The position numbers were made by a program, and so were the translations under genes. Positions 16,121 to 23,294 of a stretch of 64,000 nt of DNA are shown piece by piece. Numbering within the stretch: the first letter of the stretch is position 1; each line of letters begins with the position of its first letter. This DNA is from Chloroflexi bacterium 54-19 (GTDB taxonomy: Bacteria; Chloroflexota; Chloroflexia; Chloroheliales; Chloroheliaceae), in assembly GCA_001898225.1 (NCBI GenBank), contig MKTJ01000058.1, forward strand, positions 252,132-316,131. The letters run 5' to 3'. The notes beneath the pieces are model-generated. The model saw only the letters and a list, made by a program, of their open reading frames with translations, was not told the origin of the DNA and made no database searches.

Positions 16121-16232
16121 GGTACAAATATGCGTTTTAGCGTAGGAAACAAAATTACTCTCTTAGAGAGAGCCGAATATCGCCACCTGATTTCGTGCTC
16201 GTAAGAGTTGAGTTCTCGGTTGAGAAACAGTT

Positions 16233-17849
16233 ATGGCACTATCTACCCGGTTCTTTCGTGTTAGCCTGGCCCTGGTCTGTTTCTTCGGTCTGAATGTGGT
16301 CGGTCCCCTGTTAAATGTGGCCCAGGCAGCCTCCCCGGTCCTCTCCTATAACTCCAATACCGGAGCCAACCAGGCCAGCCTGGCGGTGCAACTTTCTATT
16401 CTTGCGCCCTGCACTTCGACTGTCCCAGCCAATCGTCCCGCCGCCAAAGAGGTTGCGCCCGCCGACAACCCCGACCAGACTGCTTCCGAACCGGGCGATT
16501 GGGCCACGGCTTTGCAGACTCAACTCAATGACCTGGTGCAGTCCGACCTGGATAACGGTCTTAGCGGGGCATCGGTTGTCATCAAGGACAGTGGGAGCGG
16601 CCAGACCCTCCAGTTTAACTCCGGCCAGGTCTTTTCCAGCGCGAGCCTCTATAAAATCTTTGTGCTGTGGAAGGTCCAGGAGGAAATTGAGGCCGGGCGG
16701 CTCAGCGATGATAGTGTTATTCCACTCCTGGGTTATGACGAAACCGCGACCGATTCGCCGGAACCTGCCGCGCCCCAGCAGGTCGGCTCCATTTCGGTTG
16801 CGGACGCCCGCCGCCTGATGATTACGTTGAGCGATAATGCCTCGGCCTGGTCACTCGGTTTTTACCTGGGCTGGTACAACATCGACGCGATGCTCCGGGC
16901 CCACGGCTATAACGATACAACGGTTGATATTGATACGCCGGTCACTACCGCCGCCGAAGTGACCCGCTTTTTTGCAGAACTCTATAGTCACACCCTGGAT
17001 AACGCCCTGACCGATAGCGATTACGCTTTGATGCTTGATTTGTTCAAGGCCCAGGGGATTAACGACAAGTTGCCCACGGGCCTGCCGGACGGCGTGACTA
17101 TTGCCCACAAGACTGGCGACCTGGACGATTTCAACCACGATGCCGGCCTTATCTATACACCAGACGGGCGGGCTATCTTTATCACGGTAATGACGCAGGG
17201 CTATTACAATGCCAGTCTCGACCTGATGCAGCGGGCGGCGGCTTTCGCCTGGACAAATTTGGGCCCGAAGCCGTTGCCGCTCTATTTCCCGGAAACCCAG
17301 AAGACGGTTAGCGGCCATTTCCTGGCCTACTGGCAGCAAAACGGGGGGTTGGCAACTTTTGGTCTGCCGCTCGATGAAGCCCGGATGGAATATAACAACG
17401 CCGCCAACGGGTATTTTTTGACCCAGTGGTTCGAGCGGGCCCGTTTCGAGTATCATCCCGAAAACAGGGGAACGCCCTACGAGGTGTTACTGGGTCTGCT
17501 CGGCAGCGAGCTTTGCCAGAAGGCTTTGCAAACGGATACGCGGTTTCTCCCGGCCGTCCCTATCAACGATCCCGGCCATTTCACTTATTTCCCCGAAACA
17601 GGCCACAACCTGGGCAACGGTTTCCTGGGTTACTGGCAGCAAAACGGCGGCCTGGCCCGCTACGGTCTGCCCATAAGCGAGGAGCATTTCGAGCTTAACC
17701 CGGCCACCGGACAGCAATATATCGTGCAGTGGTTCGAGCGGGCCCGGTTCGAGTGGCACCCCGAAAACAAAGGCACTCCCTACGAGGTGTTGTTGGGTCT
17801 ATTGGGGACGGAATATTCGGGGATTACCCAGGCGAGCCAGGGCGAATAA
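16233..17849 (+). CDS. Secreted serine hydrolase of beta-lactamase fold with two C-terminal repeats
   Basis: A signal peptide (1-32) precedes a class A beta-lactamase-like domain (about 90-340): S138-L-Y-K141, S200-D-N202 and K293-T-G295 give all three penicillin-recognising motifs. I do not find the omega-loop Glu (ExxxN) before the TTAAEVTRFF helix, so true beta-lactamase activity is doubtful; a carboxypeptidase or esterase is as likely. Residues about 351-432 and 447-530 are two copies of the window's shared repeat (YFPET..., YWQQNGGLA, LPIxE, QWFERARFE). The stop region overlaps the convergent phosphatase gene by 26 bp. Confidence 0.85.
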   Translation: MALSTRFFRVSLALVCFFGLNVVGPLLNVAQAASPVLSYNSNTGANQASLAVQLSILAPCTSTVPANRPAAKEVAPADNPDQTASEPGDWATALQTQLNDLVQSDLDNGLSGASVVIKDSGSGQTLQFNSGQVFSSASLYKIFVLWKVQEEIEAGRLSDDSVIPLLGYDETATDSPEPAAPQQVGSISVADARRLMITLSDNASAWSLGFYLGWYNIDAMLRAHGYNDTTVDIDTPVTTAAEVTRFFAELYSHTLDNALTDSDYALMLDLFKAQGINDKLPTGLPDGVTIAHKTGDLDDFNHDAGLIYTPDGRAIFITVMTQGYYNASLDLMQRAAAFAWTNLGPKPLPLYFPETQKTVSGHFLAYWQQNGGLATFGLPLDEARMEYNNAANGYFLTQWFERARFEYHPENRGTPYEVLLGLLGSELCQKALQTDTRFLPAVPINDPGHFTYFPETGHNLGNGFLGYWQQNGGLARYGLPISEEHFELNPATGQQYIVQWFERARFEWHPENKGTPYEVLLGLLGTEYSGITQASQGE

Positions 17850-18333
17850 TTCCCCCAAATTTTATTACCCATTCGCGTTGTTCTACGGTATCGGGGACAG
17901 AGCGACCTCGCGCTGATGCCAATATATCAAAAGCATCTTCAACCGAAAACCCTGCCCGCACCAGCACACTGGCCGCAATGAGAGCCGAGCGGCCTATCCC
18001 GGCCCGACAATGTATCACAACATGTTTACCCTGACAAAGGGCAAGATAAAGCTGTTCGATAAAGTTTAGTGTGGCCGGGGTGAGGGATGGTGTGTCTCTA
18101 TCGGGTATGGGTAAATTCCGGTAGTCAAGTCGGTTTAGTTGGCACAGCTTTTTTTCATTCAGAAGACCCAGTTCGCTGACTTCAAGGTTGGTCAATAGGG
18201 AAACTACTATATCAACCGGGACGGTTTTGAGCGAAAGGATTTCGTCTTCCAACCAGTCCCACCCCCTGGGATGGGCCATTATGCTTAATCCACCGGATGG
18301 TAAGTTTGGTACAGAATAGATTTCTGGCTGCAT
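17824..18333 (-). CDS. Dual-specificity/tyrosine protein phosphatase
   Basis: The P-loop HCRAGIGRS at 108-116 is the HCxxGxxRS signature of cysteine phosphatases; C109 is the nucleophile and R115 the phosphate binder. Aspartates at 78 and 80 (IPDRDTP) are the likely general acid. At 169 residues with no signal peptide it is a compact cytoplasmic enzyme acting on phosphotyrosine or phosphoserine/threonine, or possibly on nucleotides. AAAGGT precedes the ATG. It is convergent with the serine hydrolase and lies back to back with ppdK. Confidence 0.85.
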   Translation of the reverse strand: MQPEIYSVPNLPSGGLSIMAHPRGWDWLEDEILSLKTVPVDIVVSLLTNLEVSELGLLNEKKLCQLNRLDYRNLPIPDRDTPSLTPATLNFIEQLYLALCQGKHVVIHCRAGIGRSALIAASVLVRAGFSVEDAFDILASARGRSVPDTVEQREWVIKFGGIIRPGSPG

Positions 18334-18554
18334 TTCAGGTTACCTTTAAAATTTTTTTATAGGGTGGTTCAGTGGCTTATTAAATAACAGTATATTACTT
18401 TATGATAGTTGAGTCCCAAAATAATCCAAAAACCAAATAGAAGTTGGGGCTATCTTGCAAGTGGCAGCTCAAAATAGTAAAATCAGGGCTGATAAAAAGG
18501 AAATTATCTGTCCAAGAGCGACAATTCTCTCAAAATTGAACAATCACAAGAAGG

Positions 18555-18590
18555 TTTTGAAAGAAAAGGCTTATTTCCGGCCTTTCAAAA
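18555..18590 (+). other. Hairpin in the ppdK leader
   Basis: TTTTGAAAG and CTTTCAAAA are exact complements, with a further GGC/GCC pair inside the loop. It ends 15 bases before the ribosome binding site of ppdK. It may influence translation or message stability. The rest of the 285-bp spacer shows no clear promoter. Confidence 0.4.
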
Positions 18591-18618
18591 GAAAACTCAC
18601 TTTTTATGGAGGATTTTA

Positions 18619-21264
18619 ATGGCACACAAATGGGTTTACCTATTCCGCGAAGGTAACGGCAATCAGAAAGATCTGCTGGGCGGAAAGGGAGCCGGGTTGG
18701 CCGAGATGACACGGGCGGGTATGCCGGTGCCGCCTGGCTTTACCATCACCACCGAAACCTGTAATTCCTACTACGATAACGGTAAACAATTTCCCGAAGG
18801 CATGTGGGACCAGGCCCTGGAAGCTCTCAAAGACGTTGAGCAGGCCATGGACAAGAAGTTTGGCGACCCTCAGAATCCGTTGCTTGTGTCGGTCCGTAGC
18901 GGCGCGAAATTCTCGATGCCCGGTATGATGGACACCATTCTCAACCTCGGCCTCAACAACGAAACAGTCAAAGGCGTTATTGCCCTGACCAATAACGAAC
19001 GTTTCGCCTATGACGCCTACCGCCGCTTTATCCAGATGTACGGCAACGTCGTCTTGAACATCAATAAAGACGCGTTCGAACACGAACTCGACACTCTCAA
19101 GCACGCTATCGGCCCGAACGCCAAAGATACTGACCTCTCGGCGGAACAGCTCAAAAATCTGGTCGGCACCTACAAGAAGATCGTCCAGGAGAAGACCGGC
19201 ACGCCCTTCCCTGAGGAACCCATCGACCAGTTACGGGGCGCTATCGAAGCCGTTTTCGCTTCCTGGAACAACGACCGCGCCATTGTCTATCGCCGCATGA
19301 ACAAAATCAGCGACGCCCTCGGCACCGCCGTCAACGTCCAGTCGATGGTCTTTGGTAACATGGGCGACGACTCCGGTACCGGTGTGGCCTTTACCCGTGA
19401 CCCCTCGAACGGTGAGAACACCCTCTACGGTGAATACCTGCCGAACGCCCAGGGTGAAGACGTGGTGGCCGGTATCCGCACCCCGCACCCTATTCACGAG
19501 ATGGAACACGACCCGGCCTTCCCCGGCGTCTACAAACAGTTCTCCGAAATTGCCCACCGGCTTGAGCAGCACTACCAGGATGTCCAGGACATGGAATTTA
19601 CCATTGAAAAAGGCCGCCTGTTTATGCTCCAGACCCGTACCGGCAAACGCACCGGCCCGGCGGCGGTTAAAATCGCCGTGGACCTGGTCAATGAAGGTTT
19701 GATTGACGAGAAGACCGCCCTTCAGCGGATTCCCGCCGACGACCTGAACCAGTTGCTGCTGCCGCGTGTCAGCCCCAACGCCAAGAAAACCATCCTGGCG
19801 AAAGGTCTGGCCGGTAGCCCCGGCGCCGCCGTCGGCCAGGTGGTCTTCACCGCCGAGGAAGCCGAAGAAAAAGGCAACATGGGCGAAAAGGTTATCCTGG
19901 TCCGCCGCGAGACTTCCCCCGAAGACTTGCGCGGTATGGTAGCCGCCCAGGGTATATTGACCGCTTTCGGTGGTAAGACCAGCCACGCCGCCGTTGTGGC
20001 CCGTGGTATGGGCAAGTGCTGTATAGTCGGCGCGGGCGCGATTCGCATCGCCAAGGACGAAAGCAGCTTCAGGATTGACGGCACCGATATTGTCGTCAAC
20101 AAGGGTGACTGGATTACCCTCGACGTGGACTCGAACGAAGGCCGCGTGTTGGAAGGCCAGGTTGAAACGATTGCCCCCGAACTGAGCGGCGACTTCGCTA
20201 TCCTCATGGAATGGGCCGACAAGTATCGCAAACTGGGTGTGCGCACCAACGCCGATACCCCGCACGATGCTCAGAAAGCCCGCGAGTTCGGTGCGACCGG
20301 TATCGGTCTGTGCCGTACCGAGCACATGTTCTTTGAAGGCAACCGGATTGACGCTGTCCGCGAGATGATTGTGGCCGACAACCTGGAAGACCGCAAGAAA
20401 GCCCTGGCGCTGTTACTGCCCTACCAGAAGGAAGACTTTGTCGGTATCTTCAAGGCGATGGACGGTTACCCGGTGACCATCCGTACTCTCGACCCGCCGC
20501 TTCACGAGTTCTTGCCTCACGAAGACGACGAAGTGCGCGAACTGGCCGAGAAAATGGGTGTCTCCTACGACAAACTGAAAGGCCGCATCGAAAGTTTGCG
20601 CGAAGCCAACCCGATGCTGGGCTTCCGGGGCTGCCGCCTCGGTATCCAGTACCCTGAAATCACAGAGATGCAGGCGCGGGCGATTTTCCAGGCTGCTATC
20701 GAGGTTAAGAAAGCGGGCGTCCATGTCGAGCCGGAAGTGATGATTCCGCTGGTCTCCGACATCAACGAACTGCGCATCCAGCGCGAAATCGTGGACCGGG
20801 TCGCGAAAGAAGAAGGCGTGACCGAGGCCGGTATTAAATACCTGGTCGGCACCATGATTGAGTTGCCGCGCGCCGCCCTGCTGGCCGACAAAATCGCCGA
20901 GCAGGCCGAGTTCTTCAGCTTCGGCACCAATGACCTGACCCAGACCACCTTCGGCCTGAGCCGGGACGACAGCGGCAAGTTCCTGCCGATGTATGTCGAG
21001 AAGAAGATTTACAAGGACGACCCCTTCCAGGTCCTCGACCGCGACGGCGTCGGCCAACTGGTCAAGATTGGCACCGACCGGGGCCGCTCGACCCGCAATA
21101 CCTTGAAGGTCGGTATCTGTGGTGAGCACGGTGGGGAGCCTTCCTCGGTTATGTTCTGCCACGAAGTCGGTCTTAACTACGTATCGTGCAGCCCCTTCCG
21201 GGTGCCGATTGCTCGCCTGGCCGCCGCGCAGGCTGCCCTCGGCGAAACTACTCGCGATAAGTAG
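18619..21264 (+). CDS. ppdK: Pyruvate, phosphate dikinase
   Basis: PPDK interconverts pyruvate, ATP and phosphate with phosphoenolpyruvate, AMP and pyrophosphate in central carbon metabolism. The 881 residues match the family. The N-terminal nucleotide-binding part carries GGKGAGLAEM. The phosphohistidine domain holds H456 in GGKTSHAAVVARGMG. The C-terminal PEP/pyruvate barrel carries the catalytic C834 in CGEHGGEPSS. TGGAGG lies 7 bases before the ATG and a strong terminator follows, so it is a single-gene transcript. In many bacteria PPDK works with a DUF299 regulatory protein; none lies nearby. Confidence 0.97.
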   Translation: MAHKWVYLFREGNGNQKDLLGGKGAGLAEMTRAGMPVPPGFTITTETCNSYYDNGKQFPEGMWDQALEALKDVEQAMDKKFGDPQNPLLVSVRSGAKFSMPGMMDTILNLGLNNETVKGVIALTNNERFAYDAYRRFIQMYGNVVLNINKDAFEHELDTLKHAIGPNAKDTDLSAEQLKNLVGTYKKIVQEKTGTPFPEEPIDQLRGAIEAVFASWNNDRAIVYRRMNKISDALGTAVNVQSMVFGNMGDDSGTGVAFTRDPSNGENTLYGEYLPNAQGEDVVAGIRTPHPIHEMEHDPAFPGVYKQFSEIAHRLEQHYQDVQDMEFTIEKGRLFMLQTRTGKRTGPAAVKIAVDLVNEGLIDEKTALQRIPADDLNQLLLPRVSPNAKKTILAKGLAGSPGAAVGQVVFTAEEAEEKGNMGEKVILVRRETSPEDLRGMVAAQGILTAFGGKTSHAAVVARGMGKCCIVGAGAIRIAKDESSFRIDGTDIVVNKGDWITLDVDSNEGRVLEGQVETIAPELSGDFAILMEWADKYRKLGVRTNADTPHDAQKAREFGATGIGLCRTEHMFFEGNRIDAVREMIVADNLEDRKKALALLLPYQKEDFVGIFKAMDGYPVTIRTLDPPLHEFLPHEDDEVRELAEKMGVSYDKLKGRIESLREANPMLGFRGCRLGIQYPEITEMQARAIFQAAIEVKKAGVHVEPEVMIPLVSDINELRIQREIVDRVAKEEGVTEAGIKYLVGTMIELPRAALLADKIAEQAEFFSFGTNDLTQTTFGLSRDDSGKFLPMYVEKKIYKDDPFQVLDRDGVGQLVKIGTDRGRSTRNTLKVGICGEHGGEPSSVMFCHEVGLNYVSCSPFRVPIARLAAAQAALGETTRDK

Positions 21265-21291
21265 TTTGGTTTAGCAAGGCTGAGAAAATAC

Positions 21292-21330
21292 AAAAGGACG
21301 GGTGTTTCGGCACTCGTCCTTTTGTTTGTT
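21292..21330 (+). terminator. ppdK terminator
   Basis: A 13-bp stem (AAAAGGACGGGTG against CACTCGTCCTTTT, one mismatch) with a TTTCGG loop runs into TTTTGTTTGTT, 27 bases after the ppdK stop. Confidence 0.9.
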
Positions 21331-21360
21331 AGCAATGCTTGAAAGTCTTCCTGGGCTGGT

Positions 21361-21567
21361 CTAGTTTTGTTCCGGTTCGGGCCGGTTGGATTTGAAGGTC
21401 CAGGCCCCGTGTTTATGGCCCGGTCTATTTTCCCGGCCAGTTTCCGGTGTATTGGGAAGTTTCCGGTTGACCGGGGTAAGGCTCTCCTGCGAGGCCGTCT
21501 CGAACTGGGCTTTCAGGTTTTGCATCATCCTATCTTTTAACAGGTAAATATCTAGATTATTGAACAT
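21361..21567 (-). CDS. 68-residue protein of unknown function
   Basis: ATG 21565-21567 follows GGAAAGGAAA, a good ribosome binding site, and is preferred over an upstream ATG at 21642 that lacks one. The product (MFNNLDIYLLKDRMMQNLKA...) has a short amphipathic N-terminal helix, then a polar region rich in Asn, Pro, Arg and Glu, likely disordered. I do not recognise it. Two short inverted repeats lie just upstream: TGTCCG/CGGACA near 21611-21636 and TACCCCGGT/ACCGGGGTA at 21646-21670. Confidence 0.5.
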   Translation of the reverse strand: MFNNLDIYLLKDRMMQNLKAQFETASQESLTPVNRKLPNTPETGRENRPGHKHGAWTFKSNRPEPEQN

Positions 21568-21849
21568 CGTTTTTTCCTTTCCTGGGTCTTTCTTTTTATT
21601 ATTTTTTATATGTCCGGCGCTTCTTTGACGCGGACAACCCAAGTGTACCCCGGTCTTAAAAACCGGGGTAGGACAGGATTAGGGTATTTCGGGAAAGGAA
21701 AATTTGGGCAGGCGGAAAGGTTAACTAGTTAAGGTTAACACCCTGGTTTAGAGTGAAATGTGGGTAATTGTGGTTTTACGGTTTTTACACCACGTGAAAG
21801 TCGCAGGACCCCACACCCCAGGCACGACTAACTAAACACTGCACTGGTA

Positions 21850-22236
21850 TTAAGAGGCCAGGGAAGCATTTTGACGGTCGTAGGTTTCCTGGGCGGCCTG
21901 GATGGCCGTGATATTATTCTCGGACCACTGGATAATCGGGGTTATGAGTTCTACCAGGGTTTGGCCCAGGGCGGTCAGTTCGTACTCGACCCTCGGCGGC
22001 ACCTGGGCATAGACGGTTCGCTTGACCAGACCGTCTCGCTCCAGTTCGCGCAGGGTCTGGGTCAGCATTTTCTGGGAAATCCCGCGAATCTGGCGCTGCA
22101 TGTTGGCGAACCGGAGCGGCCCCGGCTTGAGCAGGTTTATGATCAGGGTGGACCACTTATCGGCAATCAGGTCGAGGACTTGCCGGGTCGGACAATCGGA
22201 GGCATATACATCAGGGAATTTTTCAATAGTATCCAT
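21850..22236 (-). CDS. HxlR-family redox regulator (QorR-like)
   Basis: A winged-helix regulator of the HxlR/DUF24 type: CPTRQVLDLIADKWSTLIIN, then RFANMQRQIRGISQKMLTQTLRELERDGLV. C15 sits at the position of the single redox-sensing cysteine in this family (HypR, QorR). At 128 residues it is the normal size. It is divergent from a QorB-like quinone reductase gene, the same pairing as qorR/qor2 in Corynebacterium glutamicum, where the regulator represses its neighbour and is inactivated by thiol oxidation. That role is inferred here. Confidence 0.88.
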   Translation of the reverse strand: MDTIEKFPDVYASDCPTRQVLDLIADKWSTLIINLLKPGPLRFANMQRQIRGISQKMLTQTLRELERDGLVKRTVYAQVPPRVEYELTALGQTLVELITPIIQWSENNITAIQAAQETYDRQNASLAS

Positions 22237-22243
22237 TAGTAAC

Positions 22244-22261
22244 TTACCAACTTCCAGGTAA
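22244..22261. promoter_or_regulatory. Candidate HxlR operator
   Basis: TTACC-N8-GGTAA lies immediately upstream of the hxlR start codon, within its leader. Related GTAAC and GGTAAG words recur up to 22327, inside the divergent promoter region. Confidence 0.45.
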
Positions 22262-22308
22262 CTACACCACTTTTAGGTGCCTTCTTGCTTTTTGATGCTT
22301 ACTCTCTT

Positions 22309-22337
22309 ATAGTAACTGTGTGGTAAGAAATTGTCAA
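22309..22337 (-). promoter_or_regulatory. hxlR promoter sharing its -35 with the divergent gene
   Basis: On the minus strand a perfect TTGACA is followed after 17 bases by TACTAT. The same bases read on the plus strand give TTGTCA (22331-22336), a possible -35 for the quinone reductase gene with a weak -10 (CTAAAT) 17 bases on. One bound regulator could therefore control both genes. Confidence 0.55.
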
Positions 22338-22423
22338 CCACGGCATTGCAAGGCTAAATAACAGCCCAAATATTTTACCCAAACAGAAATTTATCCGATT
22401 CGGGATAATAAGGAGAACTCTTA

Positions 22424-23281
22424 ATGTACGCGCTAACCGGAGCGAGCGGTCACCTTGGCCGCCTGGTAATCCAAAATCTGCTCGAAAAAGTACCCGCCAA
22501 TACCATTCTTGCGACCACCCGCAGCCCTGAGAAACTGGCCGACCTGGCCGAAAAAGGGGTAGTGGTGCGCCACGCCGACCTCAACGACCCGGCCAGCCTG
22601 CCCGCCGCCTTTGAAGGGGCTACCCGCCTCCTGATTATCAGCACCGATTCTTTTGATAACCGCGCCGACCAGCACCGGGCTGCGGTCGCGGGAGCGGTCC
22701 AGGCCGGGGTAAAGCACCTGGTTTATACCTCGGCCCCGGCAGCCGACGCGAACTCTTTTAATATTCTTCTGCGGACCCACGGCGAGACCGAGGAAGCTTT
22801 GAAGGCGTCCGGTATACCCTTTACCGCGTTACGAAATAACATTTACAATAATGAACTGGCCGGAACGCTCGGTCTGTTGTCCGGGGAGGGGAAAATCTAT
22901 ACCCTGGAAGGCGACGGCAAACCGATCTGGCTTAGCCGGGAAGATTGCGCCCGGATTGCCACTGCCGCCCTGCTCGACGAAAACATCGTGACCGGTATAG
23001 TTGATGTTACCGGGCCGGAACCGCTCGGTATCCCCGAACTGGCAGCCCGGTTGTCCCAGATTCAGGGCAAGGAAATACCCGTCCAGGTCTTGACTGACGA
23101 GGAAATGATTGCCCACCTGGGGACCAAAGGTTTTACGCCAGAGGCCGCCGGGGGTTTCCTGGGTATTTTGAAATGGTTCGCGAGGGGTGATTTTAGCCAG
23201 GTTAGCGACGTTGTCGAGAAATATACGGGTGTCAAGCCGGGCCCTGTGGACCCGGTCCTGGCGGCTATCCCGGTAGCCTAA
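22424..23281 (+). CDS. NAD(P)H:quinone oxidoreductase of the QorB/YtfG (NmrA-like SDR) type
   Basis: An atypical short-chain dehydrogenase: the NAD(P)-binding start TGASGHLGRLVIQNLL, TTRSPEKLADLAEKGVVVRHAD, and VKHLVYTSAPAAD follow the QOR2 pattern closely, including TALRNNIYNNEL. 285 residues is the family size. QorB enzymes reduce quinones with NADPH in the cytoplasm. AAGGAG lies about 9 bases before the ATG. It is divergent from the HxlR regulator, which suggests induction by quinone or disulphide stress. Confidence 0.87.
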   Translation: MYALTGASGHLGRLVIQNLLEKVPANTILATTRSPEKLADLAEKGVVVRHADLNDPASLPAAFEGATRLLIISTDSFDNRADQHRAAVAGAVQAGVKHLVYTSAPAADANSFNILLRTHGETEEALKASGIPFTALRNNIYNNELAGTLGLLSGEGKIYTLEGDGKPIWLSREDCARIATAALLDENIVTGIVDVTGPEPLGIPELAARLSQIQGKEIPVQVLTDEEMIAHLGTKGFTPEAAGGFLGILKWFARGDFSQVSDVVEKYTGVKPGPVDPVLAAIPVA

Positions 23282-23294
23282 CCCTGGCAGGTAG

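Noticed and set aside
16169..16181. GAGAGCCGAATAT shared with 32769-32781, both in spacers near repeat-protein genes
   Set aside because: A 13-base match is expected by chance many times in 64 kb, and the two copies have opposite orientation relative to the nearby genes.
19231..20325. 364-codon open frame antisense to ppdK
   Set aside because: It is a shadow of a long GC-rich gene whose plus-strand product is unmistakably pyruvate phosphate dikinase.
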